Assembly (NCBI GenBank): GCA_003344405.1
Contig: NOWV01000016.1
Span: 496,001-560,000 of the forward strand
From: Trichoplax sp. H2
Taxonomy: Eukaryota; Placozoa; Uniplacotomia; Trichoplacea
Length of the DNA stretch: 64,000 nt
Direction of reading: 5' to 3'
Below are positions 48,642 through 60,700 of this stretch, piece after piece. Numbering within the stretch: position 1 is the stretch's first letter; each line of letters starts with the position of its first letter. The notes under the pieces are model-generated. The model was not told where the DNA came from and did no database searches. It worked only from the letters and a program-made list of their open reading frames with translations. Made by a program: the position numbers and the translations under genes.

Positions 48642-50106
48642 CTGTAGAAGAAGGTGAATTGAGTGATATGATAGGATGATACTGCATTGCATGATGGAAT
48701 CAATCAAGGTAACACATTGAGTATGAAGAAGATAGAAACATGACAGAGGTAATTCATAACTTATGCTGGCAAGTTACAATAAATCACGGATGGGCAATAC
48801 CGGAAACACATCATAGCACTTTCTCCTAACTTACTCTACAGGATATTGCAAATCTATTTCCATACAACCTTAATTAAACAGCGGTAGAAATGGACACGCT
48901 CAACTAATGTTATTCATTGCCTAATGGTAACATCTAAAGGAATGATAATTAGCAACCTAGTATGGAGCAATATTCCAAATCTAAACAATCTTTTTGACAG
49001 TCAAAACCTCAACACAAGTGCAGTCTCGTTCCAATGTTAGATTATCTAAGTAGAAGCAAACGTTGGCAACAATGTAAGGCCGATATCAAACTATTCCAAA
49101 GTAAAATATTTCTTTACAGACTCGTTAATAGAAAAAAAAAGTAGTTTACGAGCAACGGCATCCGATTAAGAAATCATTCTATGAGGGGAATTCTACACTA
49201 TACCATTTTCAAGTCAGTATCTACATCAAATGTTATACCGCATCGTAGAATAATTTTCAATATTACGACATGTACCGTAATTATTTTCCGCGGTATATTC
49301 AGGCCTAGCATGTGTTTAAAGAGCGCTGAANNNNNNNNNNNNNNNNNNNNCGTATACTGTAGAAGAAGGTGAATTGAGTGATATAATAGGATGATACTGC
49401 ATTGCATGATGGAATCAATCAAGGTAACACATTGAGTATGAAGAAGATAGAAACATGATAGGGGTAATTCATAACTTATGCTTACAAGTTACAATAAATC
49501 ACGGATGGGCAATACCGGAAACACATCATAGCACTTTCTCCTAACTTACTCCACAGGATATTGCAAATCTATTTCCATACAGCCTTAATTAAACAGCGGC
49601 AGAAATAGACACGCTCAACTAATGTTATTCATTGCCTAATGATAACATCTAAAGGAATGATAATTAGCAACCTAGTATGGAGCAATATTCCAAATCTAAA
49701 CAATCTTTTTGACAGTAAATTACGGTACTGTATTGCCAACTTTCTGATAGAAGATTGTCATGCTCGTCAGATTAAAAACCTCAACACAAGTGGAGTCTCG
49801 TTCCAATGTTAGATTATCTAAGTAGAAGCAAACGTTGGCAACAATGTAAGGCCGACATCAAACTATTCCAAAGTAAAATATTCCTTTACAGACTCGTTAA
49901 TAGAAAAAAAAAAAAAAGTAGTTTACGAGCAAGGGCATCCGATTAAGAAATCGTTCTATGAGGGGAATTCTACACTATACCATTTTCAAGTCAGTATCTA
50001 CATCAAATGTTATACCGCATCGTAGAATAATTTTCAATATTGCGACATGTACCGTAATTATTTTCCGCGGTATATTCAGGCCTAGCATGTGTTTAAAGAG
50101 CGCTGA
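48642..50106. repeat. ~700-bp duplicated flanks around a 20-N gap
   Basis: 48642-49330 recurs at 49353-50106 with scattered substitutions, a poly-A length change and one insertion of about 60 bases near 49716-49776. The gap is 49331-49350. The pattern (allele-like divergence, both copies abutting the gap) suggests two haplotypes of one locus laid end to end. Confidence 0.9.
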
Positions 50107-50379
50107 AACAGGTAAAATCATTACATTTGACCTCATAATCCAAAAAATAGCCTAAAAATTGACAGCATTTGTAAATAATTACACATAATAACTTATAGCA
50201 AATCCAAAGCGCTGAATGTTCATACCATAGAGATAAATAAAAATGGACCTGAGTTGCTTCTATGATTCACGTAGAATGTTGTAATATCTTAAATAAAAAC
50301 GAGCGCAATACCATTCATTTCCGCCATATTTCCTACACAAAATGCTGTTGTACTCTTAAGGTTACAAATTTTCCAAGCG

Positions 50380-52100
50380 ATTTTATTTTATGGTACCGTT
50401 AGGATGCAAGCATAGGCAGTTCTTGAAGGCCAACGTCGATTTATCCGATAGCAAAGTGATATTGGTGTACAGATATTTAACAGAAAAAATTGCATCTCGT
50501 AGCACTTCATCACCAACGTTATATAAAGTCAATTCTGTACTGTAGTATAGCATTCCTTAGTCTGCAGCATATATTCGAAATCTTTACATGACCTCGTAAA
50601 ATAATACGAGTATATTTTAAGTAATTTCTTATTACCTAACGGTAGCGGAAATTAGCAAATAATTTACGCCGAGTTTGTTTATTGCAATACTATAGGAGTA
50701 AATAATAACAATCGAAAATGATGATTAATCTCAAAGTCCGGTATGCCATAATATCCTAAATGAAGACAATTTTATCACACTTGCAATAAACTTGGGATTA
50801 TAAATTTTTCTATCGACAAGAAAATGGTTTTCTTTTCGGGAAATTTATATTGTTACTGCTTTACCCTAGCCTTAAGGTGCAAACACCACCGGTAAATTAA
50901 GCCAATACTTCTAGATAAAACATAACATATACATACACAAAAAGTAAACGCTATAAATAACTTTTACATTACCTCACAGCCCTAATAACAACAACGACTA
51001 GAATTGATAGCAAATTGTTTCAAGCTCATTCTTTGTGAATGAGGTTCACATTATTAATATCGCAAAATTATCAGTAAGGTGCTGGGCAATGAGCTAGACA
51101 ATAATAATTGCAATAGAATCAAACGGGATGATGAAGCATCTACTGCTAGCAGTATGGCATAATATCTCCTCCCCCAAAAGACAATCTACCCGCAATTAAA
51201 TATTAAGTGCACAGTACGCTATGATATCACATATTTAAAAATTAGGACTGCCGTACTCCGTTAACCTACTCGTAATTGTATTACTCATCCGAATCAAGGG
51301 CCACTAGATACTTTATATTATATCGTATGGGGCCATAATGGGGCTACTGTTGCATAGAGATACACTCGGCACTGTACTTGTAGAATATCTTTTACATGAA
51401 ATAATACGACTCGTTGCTTTCCCTTGCTATCATAGGACACTGAATGTTCATTTTATATCATCTAATAACTCAAGCAAAGACAGAAATTCGCATTAGATAA
51501 AATCAATCGGTGCTAATCCATGTAAAGTTATATTGATCAATGATAACAATCTAATAGTCATGATTAAGTATGCCGTACTTGATAATGTCTGAAATAAAAA
51601 TAATCTAAAATCAATTTCAATACCACCAATTTTCCCATATTGAGCTACAAATTTTCTCTGGTTATAAGCCTTAACAAAGTAAAACTGATTCTATTTTACT
51701 GGTATGGTAAGATATTAATACTGGTGGCAACTTTTTATGGGTAATATCGGTGTCGCATGTGATAAGACCTTAAATGGCGATAATTCAAAATCAGTAAGTT
51801 ATATTACCACCATCTTTTTGTACATCTAATTGCAATATCCTGTTGATCACAGCTTTAACAATATGAAATCGATTTTATTTTACTGTGATATTACGATGCA
51901 AACGCTAGTGGCAAAAAAAACACTTTGTAAGGTTAGTACAAATTCGTCCCATCAAAAATTAACATTTATGACTAGAAAATGACTGAAAAATAACTTTTCT
52001 TATACAACAGCTTAAGCTTGCATAGCACCCAAATCACCCAAACTAACAAGGATCAACTTCAATTTATATGAGATCGATTCTATTTTCAATGACATTTTAT
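50380..52100. repeat. Old, strongly diverged repeat field
   Basis: Blocks resembling atgaaatcgattttattttac followed by ggatgcaa(a/g)c...(a/c)(t/c)(c/a)agtggc recur near 50378, 50820, 51670, 51850 and 52062. Spacing is irregular. No coding signal. Confidence 0.45.
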
Positions 52101-52670
52101 TAAACCAGTTTGCTTTCTAGTTATCACGCTATTAGCTTATCGATTAACTTTTCTATGTCTCATCAATCTTCAAGTCATTAGAAGTTCTAAATTACTACAT
52201 AATAGCCTGTACATTAATACAAGCCGTTAAATGCGTCAATTGTGTTAAAATATTAAACTTAATCATAGGATGTTGTTAAAAAGGGCTAATAAATTAAACT
52301 GATCAAGCTATGAATTCACATAGGAGCGAATGAGAATTAACATTTGGCTAAAATGACTTTGATATAATGTCATTTCTGCAATCCTACTACACTCTAATAC
52401 TATACAGTATAAGAAATATATAATGTAATCAATCTTACGATTCTATGATATAGCAGCAGTCAAAGATACATTTAATTGGCATATTCCACTTAAGATATTT
52501 TGTGTAATGTTAAAACAAGCTCGCAGTACGATGGTGTAAATGGACATTGTTTAGAGTAGAAATGCCCTTTCTTAGATTATATGAGTAACCAAAATTAAAC
52601 TTTCATCATATCTTCAGAGAAAAATGTCTACCAATAAATTTATGCGCTGTACTGTATTATTCAATCATTT

Positions 52671-54931
52671 TCAAGACTGTAATAAATCCAAGATAGATCT
52701 CATTATGGTTAAAGACGTTTCCTGGTATCGCCTTTCATCTTGGTATCTCGTCTCTTCCCTCATTTGACGATAATTTTGAAGTTCAATTTCAAACTTCAAC
52801 CTTCTTTCTTCTTGCTCATAGAACTTACCTTGTATTTGCACTATTTCATGAAGATATTCCCCATACAGATTAATAGATTCATCCCTGAATGCTTCCTGGA
52901 AGGCATTCCTGTCTGTAAGAAGAATGACAGTATATACTTTGAGACATTTCTTATGTCATAATCATTGATACCTACTACTACAATTTGCAAGTAGCTAATA
53001 TTGTATAAACTTTGCGTAATGATTTCCATTTCAAAGCTTTTCTTATTAATATATTATAGTCTTGGGAAATAATAAACGACTAACTTCATAATCGTATATA
53101 TCTTTATACAGACCTGCTGAGTAGCTCTCTTCCGGCATAAAGTTTTTTGTTGTCGTTGTTATTCGTTGTGTAGATGTTGGAGATGTTTCAGAGCATAAAT
53201 CGCGGTTTAGATGACTATAGTTCATTTTTTCATTAGCAATGTAGCATTCTTGTTGGATATCATCTGTATCCTCTTGAATATCCAAGATAATATGACTTAA
53301 AAACTACCTATGAGGGACTAATTTTACATAGTGTTATCCCTACAAGAGTTAGCTTTCATTATATTTTATTTTCAGGTAGCAATCTAAATTGTTTTATAAT
53401 TGTAGATACTTCTTAACTGTTCTTAACGTCTATTAGCTATTCTACTTATAATACTACAATCATAATTCAGCATTTCTATCGCTAACCTATTTGTTCCGTA
53501 AGTATTGGAATTTCATATTCTTGATTATTGAAAACGGTTGTTGGTGAATCTTGGAAAGAATCTTTTAGCATCTCCCGCTCATTTTCCAAAGTATGGTCAT
53601 TCTCTTGTTGTAAATTTGTTGAATTTGTGCATCGAAAACTGCTAAAGCTTGATTTTGAAGAATCACCAATAAATTCATGAATCGAATTTGAATCACTCGT
53701 AGAGTTGTTAACTTCTTTTAGCAAATTTGTAGAATTTTCATATTCTAAAAGATTTAATGCTATCCTCTGTTTGGTGTTTGTCGTTAAATCGTTGGCCATC
53801 GATACTGTCTCAACTGGTAAACTTTCGGAAGAGTCTACTCCCTTTCGCTTAGTACTACGTTTTCTCAATACCATAGAAGATCTTACTGTAGTTGGAGATG
53901 ATTTCTTTCCAGTTTTAGAGAGAATTTGTAAAGGTCTTGTTAAATTTTTCCGTAATGGTGTTGGTCCCATCAGCCTATCCAATTCTTAGAAATATTTGCA
54001 ATATGTAACCAGACTGTCGCTTCGTTCTATGTATTACACACAATTAAGGTATTAATATCTCGTATAGGAAATATTATGAACATTTAAACAACCGTATGAG
54101 GTAATTTCCTATATCGTGAACCTCTGCTGTCAACGCAATTTAACTACCTTATTATTACATTCCGAATGTTGATAATCTTAGCACAAATGACCTATGTTTA
54201 ATCTCACGGTCATAAATCAATCGAAGTAAAAGATTTTCTTGATACCTCTGGTATAATTCAGTACAATATCGTTTGTAATCAATCACCTAAAAGTTTTCCG
54301 ATTGGCTGCTTATATCGGAATGCGGCTTCCGAATACCGTCCTGTTAATATACCTTTGTCGTAGTCCTGCAATAATGAATTCATGAACTAAAGCATTATGC
54401 ATAGACGTAGCCAGTTTAGCTTATACTTTTCATAACCCCATACGTTAATAAGTTTCCGCACGACTTCAGTTAACTCGGGGCATTAGCTCGGTTATTTACT
54501 TTTAAATCCATTATCAAAATAAGTGAGATAGGTAAATTTATAAAGTCAATTAAACGGTATGTGCAAACAAGCAAAAACTGGGCCGAAATGATCATTGAAA
54601 TTATTCTTTCGAATTTATGAATATTTGAGATGCGATAACTTGTATCTTTCATTAATTAATAGCCTATGAAAGACGAGAATCTGGAGGATTCTGCTGATGT
54701 ATAACGGAAAATAATGTGAAAAGAAAAAAGATGCTGCTATATATATTAAGTTGCATAATAGCTAAATCGTTATTTAATGTAGTGTGATAACATTCACATT
54801 ATCTCGTATATTAGCTTGCACAGTACTGTATTGGCTTTAGCGCTTGCTGTAATTTGATTTGTAAATGGCAATCGCTATATAAGATTTGAATCTCAATTTT
54901 AAAATCAACTTACTTTTCCAATGTAAGACAT
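52671..54931 (-). CDS. Unrecognised 364-residue protein, basic N-terminus and charged C-terminal helix
   Basis: Six exons with matching phases: 54931-54914, 54365-54287, 53984-53487, 53272-53085, 53041-52972 and 52912-52671. The start MSYIGK is a six-codon exon with a GTAAGT donor. Residues 7-45 (DYDKGILTGRYSEAAFRYKQ, then PIGKLLELDRLMGPTPLRK) look structured, followed by a basic patch (LRKRSTKRKG) that may be a nuclear signal. Residues ~75-265 are rich in Ser, Thr, Asn and Gln and probably disordered. The last 90 residues are a highly charged amphipathic stretch (YEQEERRLKFEIELQNYRQM, then REETRYQDERRYQE) ending ILDLLQS, probably coiled coil. I do not recognise the family. The layout is compatible with a nuclear or kinetochore-type scaffold or the C-terminal helix of SANT/MADF proteins, but no such domain is visible. 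The fourth intron would be only 43 bases. Confidence 0.6.
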
Positions 54932-57240
54932 AACGTTATTATCTAATTTAGGATAATACATATGCATGAATACGCATATTATTGCATACTAGTTTTTAGC
55001 TACTGTTTACCTTACTAAAGATATGGCCTTTAAAATACTATTGCTAACCGTAAACGAAAAGAAGTATTAAATTAATGAGGTCTCGGACTCACGGCACTGC
55101 TATCTGTCGGGTTCTCGCATAAGCAGGTCAGTCTGAATATCGAACTGTTTGTCTATTTCTCTACTAATTACTCGTATAGCAGTTTCTCGGTAATCGGCGA
55201 TTAACATGCAGTATATCTTGCCTAAAACTATAGGCGTGAAAGCAATTTACACTAAGAGGAATCATTTAAGGATTGCATGCCCTAATTAGGATTTTCTTCT
55301 CTAATTACGTAGATTTTGTGAAATTGCTCATAGTGCTTTGCACCGTAATAGTTAACCTTCATGCTATAATTTAACCCCATTATGCTAGGGCTTTTTCGTA
55401 GTCAATCATTATCGTATACGGTATGAGCTAATGAACACTGCTTACGTATGACCGTATGAACATATAAGAAAGATGAGTTAATTTGACGGTTAACCTTATT
55501 ATCATGTTTTATTCCATGAGATGAAACCTTACAGTTCCAGTGATACTTTCTGTAACCCTATGTTTGCAATTTACTAAAATCATGCAAAAGAGCTAATTAG
55601 AATAAAAACATTTGAAGAATGTAGATTTGTCGCACAAACGCCATTTTTGGCTCACAAGCAGTGAAGGATAAGAATGACTTAAAAACACTACAATTTTATA
55701 TGATTATAATTATTTATAATCTTTAATTTGGAAGATAATATTCAATCCAGTCAGATTATTATAAAGCCAATCGAAATGCTGAAATTTAGTATGGCAACAT
55801 TTATTGGTTTAACGTTTTAATAAGTGAAAAATTTGTAATTGAACTTGTGCTTAATTATGATTAATAAGAAGGGAATTCACTATCTTCAACATATATTACT
55901 GTTGCCAATCATTATTATAAGGGAATATTATTTTAGCACGGCTACATTCCATTAAAAACTGCTTACATGACAATACTTATTTTACCCAAAATACTAACAT
56001 CATCAAAGAGCTACTTTAAAACAGTTATTCCTATAGTTACGATAGGTCACCAGTAAACAACTTAATTAACAGATAGAAGCTAATTCATAATTATAAGACT
56101 AACTATACGAGCGCATTAAATGATATACCACTCAATTACGCAAAAAACACACCGAAGCAAATTATTTAAGAGATTAAACAGCAAAGGGGAAGATTAGCGT
56201 GAAATCTATCTGTTTGTTACTGGTTAGATTAACGGACTAGTATTCCAAATAAGAATCTATTAAAGTGCTTCACTAAGTTATCCTTTCTGCCCAAGCCAAA
56301 ACAACATCCTAACAGAAAAGAAACGGTAAATATTTTCAGGTAATTTTAAAGGATATTAGGAACTTATACAGTACGTTATCATACATTAATGAACAGATCA
56401 ATTGAAAATCTATGTTTAAAAATAAATTTACTTTGGAGTAAAATCGTAAAGAATACGCCTGTTACGTATTACATGTTTTAGTATTAAAAGAGGTCGTAAA
56501 ATATGACTGCCATTGGATTAAATGATACCGCTTCTTGCGATTAAAATCAATTTAGTAAACCTCTAAAACTCCAGATACAGTATTGTAACAAGGGACACCT
56601 ACAACAGCAGTCATGACATAAAAATTGCACAGTCCTGTAACGTAACTTAGTATTGGATTGTAGATTATTAGCCATTTTCAGTATGAAATACGGTATAGTA
56701 GCTTTCAACACTTATCATAAGCCTTTTTTAGTAGCCTGTAGCCATAGATTGTAATTGAAGATTCTATGTTAGAATACAGGTGACTATATACTGTACTGTA
56801 CAGTAGGGTGTTAAGTCACTATAGATTCTAGAGACAAAAATAGATATGTAACTCATATACTAGGATATGGTTGGTTCATCGTACTTTGGCTGGTAAAAAT
56901 AATGTCTACGTAAATACTGCAGCAGTTACCATATTAGATTATATAGATAGTCCGCTGTTAAACGTTGTTACTAATAATAATCTGAATAACTGTAAAATAA
57001 GGTAGAATGTTGCTATGCAGATTATAGCTGTCAATGCTACGAAGAGTATTCAAGTAGGCAACTTTAGCTTATTCAGTACTTCTGTCTAAAAGTCTTTCTA
57101 GTAATTGTATCCAGGTAGAATAGAGCTGTGCGTAGATTAATTATCTTTGCGTAAAGATCTAATAATTTTCTACAAATTTTGAAATTTCTTAATCGGTTTT
57201 ATCACATGTCCTAACTTGCAATATCAAATAGATCACTTAC
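54932..57240. other. AT-rich interval between two minus-strand transcription units
   Basis: No long open frame and no AG-NNN-GTAAGT composite site here, unlike the next 7 kb. A possible terminal exon of the upstream unit is 56954-56934 on the minus strand: acceptor TTTAACAG, then six codons and TAA in phase 0. This is weak. Confidence 0.35.
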
Positions 57241-57287
57241 ATTCCCTTGTATGAAAGCGGTTCCCACACCTGTTGTCGTGTCAGTTA
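57241..57287 (-). CDS. Candidate 47-nt exon of the microexon-rich gene
   Basis: The minus strand has a strong pyrimidine tract and acceptor (TCTTTTTCTTCCTCAG), then 47 bases and a consensus GTAAGT donor. Only one frame is open: phase 1 in, phase 0 out, reading TDTTTGVGTAFIQGN. This phase matches the end of the candidate exon at 57923-58004, also when a 3-nt insert lies between them. The product is unknown. The plus-strand open frame over the same bases is the weaker reading. Confidence 0.45.
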
Positions 57288-57770
57288 CTGAGGAAGAAAA
57301 AGATATGACCATTACATTCTATTTACATGGCTTTTTAGTAGATTGCTCGTGTATTTATAATCTCGATAATACTAATACTAATCGAATCATTTTATTTCAC
57401 TACGATAAATTAGTACATATCCAAGAAGCGTAAGTAAATGAAGTTTAAGGCCAAACAAATCGCCTAAATCTTCACTTGTACGGTAGTACTTTAGACAGGA
57501 ACAAATCTATTCAAAGTGCGTTATTATAGCTTACTTGCTGAACGAATTTTGATGACGATTATAATAAATATCCGAGTAGAAAAGAAAGCAAATTTTAGTA
57601 ATACTGTACATAAGGCTTGCAATCTTATATAACTAGTAGTTTCGTCGACAAATTTAAATTTAAAGCAGTTAATAATCCAATAAATAATAGATCAATAAGA
57701 AAATTTTCAGTTTTTGAAATTAAGGAATACAAATTTTATCGACATAAACGTTATTTCTAGTTACACTTAC

Positions 57771-60700
57771 CTGCTGTAATATTTTCAACATTAGGACGTT
57801 ATCGGAAAAGGAAAAAAATCATAACGAATGTTAGATTAAGGAATATTCTATAATTTACTTTTGACTGGTCAACGTCGGACCTTTTCAATACTGTATTAAG
57901 TGCATAATATGATTCAACTCACTATCTCTGTTGTAACATTGTGTGCTTTCATTGGCGCTTTTCCTTTCATAGGGGGTTGTCCTTTCATAGGTGGCTTCGT
58001 CCAACTGAGGGTGATAAACGAAAGCAAAATTAATTAGTTCCATATTGAAAAACTGGTTTACACAATTACCTTTAGAGTATAAATTGAAAGATTTATTAAT
58101 ATGAGTTTTGTGTAATATTTATGACCATTCCGACTCGAGTTTGTAATATGATGATATAATTATATTATTCCCTATGATATAGAAGGTACCGGTACTGAAG
58201 CCATTCGTCTTTATATTATTACAACTAATTGCTAGAATAGCTATTGCCGGTAATTGCAGTATAATAGTTTTGATAGTCAGTACCTTTAGGTTATTGTCAC
58301 ATAACATACAAAACAACTATCACAATTGAATTTAGCTAGCAATGTTTTTGTATACTGCTGATATGCAGATATTACACAGTGGTATCCTACGATGTAGTCA
58401 CCGTTAATCTTATAAATCAAGACAAATTGTAATCCTCTAGAAAACTACTATAATCCCAAATAATCTGTAGAGAAAACTTATTGATGAAAACAAGAGCGCA
58501 AAGCATAGCATAAATATCAATATTTACCCGCTATTGTGCAATAAGGTTGCAGTAGCCATGAAAAGAGTGAAGAATAACATAATTAGTAATTCCTTATTGC
58601 AAAATGATAAAATTTTTTCCGATATGTTATATAACTAATTCTAATCTATAAGTATTTAATATTTGATGATAGCAATGATATCACTGATCAATTACAAATA
58701 TATCAAGTGCAAAGCATCATCTATTAATACTAACGTAACCATCGATATATTTAATTGGTGCATGTTCTACGATTACATCATCAATATCGCATTTAACTTT
58801 GATGATCTAAATATATAATTGCATTACTAGTCCACGGCATTTGATTAAATTGATGCTTTCTACGAATAGGTTAGGGGTAGTAATGTAATGAATTACTCAA
58901 ATATGCAGTGTCTTTATACATGCATATTAGTGATCTCATTTAACTAGTTACATTATGAGTACTCACAATCTGGGTTCCAGGAATTGAAATTTATTTGAGT
59001 GATGATTTGAAATTAGAAAATTTAACAACTTGTAAGAATGAGACTTTACGTTTCCAAGACTTAACGTAACATTAAGACTACTACCATACATTGCTGTTGC
59101 TGGTACATGTTATTACATGATTACTAGGTACTTTATTCAGCTAGTAATAGTAACAAAGTATACCATAAACGCATAGCCTATGTTACTTACTTCCTATATT
59201 ATTGTAAATTCGCAGTGCGATAAAATTATCGACAAAAACCAATTCCAAGGTCGTCCGAAAATGACCATGTGAGGGGAAAAAATTGGGAGTATGTCATAAA
59301 AGTATTATAACAACTATGAAATCTATGCTACTATGCTAGCTATTGAGATAACAGAGTATGATCATTATATTAGAGTAGGCATGAAATTATAAAAATAAAA
59401 TCGCAAATAACTTTAACATCGTTTCACAGCTGTGCCTATTTGACGTACGATTAAGTAAAATTAAGACTAACAATTATGGAATTAAGTTCAAGATTACTAC
59501 CTTACTAATGTCATAGTCACTCATGAAATGATTTATCCTACTAAGGTTATACAATACTGTACCATTACACGTATTTCTCGATGGGCGCCGAGATAAATAC
59601 AGTAGATAGATTTTAATCGTGTATTGTAGATGGTAATACCTTCATACAATACAGCAGTCTCTACACTACTATAAATAAGATTACCATTCATTGCCGAATG
59701 ATTACTTATACTATTCCGTATGTAAAAGATATTATCTAAATCAAAATAGTTATTGACATAGATTATGTAAGAGATATCATTACTACTTTGTATTAACTGA
59801 AAATTTACAACCGCTTTCATTTCTTGATATATTATCCAGCGACATTACAACGAAGAAATATAATCGTTATTTTTTAAGTGACTAGACATCTACGTTACTT
59901 ACCGGCTGCCATATCGTCGAAGGATGCGTGAAGTAATTAGCGAGAACGGATAAAAATTTAATACAACCAGTACTAACAGTTAGCAACAATTTGCTATAAA
60001 AGCACAAACATAGAACTTCTATATGTAAATCTACATAAGTACTGCCGTTAAATATTCTAAGCACTCATAAACTGCAGTATATAGACTATCCTAAATAGTA
60101 TGCTTGTTTTTATAAATAACCTAATTCTCATTGGCGAACTATTGCTATCATTACCAAATTTAAAATTAACTTGATTGGTATTATCATGTACGTAATGCTG
60201 TACATAACTATCTACATAATACTTGAACATTATCACTATATTGGTCGTGGCTATAGCATAAGATTTAGAATGCAACGCTCCAACCATCTATAATAACTGT
60301 AGCATTTTAATAAGTCAAATGACCGACTTTCTTTTATACTCTGATATCAAAAAGTCGAATACTGTATACTTTTTACTAAACTCAGGCAAATACAATGTAC
60401 TATGCAAGACCTAGTATAACTTCTTTACTAGATGCATCATAACGATTATCACGTACAATTTTACAACCATTTTACTTACCACCTTTAATTAGCATTCATT
60501 CATGATTAATTATCGAAACAGATAAATATAAAAATGATGAAAGAAGCAATTTTTAGTATACAAATACAACAATCATTTGACTAATAATGACATATTAAGA
60601 TTGACATATTTCAACCACTAACTCTATTCTAACGTAGACAACCAATTTGCTATTAACATATCTAATACAAATTTGCCTTTAGGTTAACTTTGCATACTCC

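Larger units (their letters stand above)
47481..52670. other. Long non-coding interval
   Basis: No supported gene. It contains the gap-flanking duplication (48642-50106) and a diverged repeat field (50380-52100). Open frames at 47932-48129 and 49958-50155 have no recognisable product. Confidence 0.5.

Noticed and set aside
49181-49422. Frames crossing the N gap
   Set aside because: They exist only because N codons are read through.
54932-57240. Extension of the 3-nt array downstream
   Set aside because: I scanned for AC-NNN-CT in plus-strand orientation and found no site with a good donor; the array seems confined to 57.7-63.7 kb.
57251-57433. Plus-strand 60-residue frame
   Set aside because: No family match, and the minus strand over the same bases has a stronger acceptor-exon-donor signal.
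58060-58130. Possible donor GTAATT near 58070 as another composite site
   Set aside because: No AG three bases upstream and no convincing acceptor nearby, so it was left out of the array.
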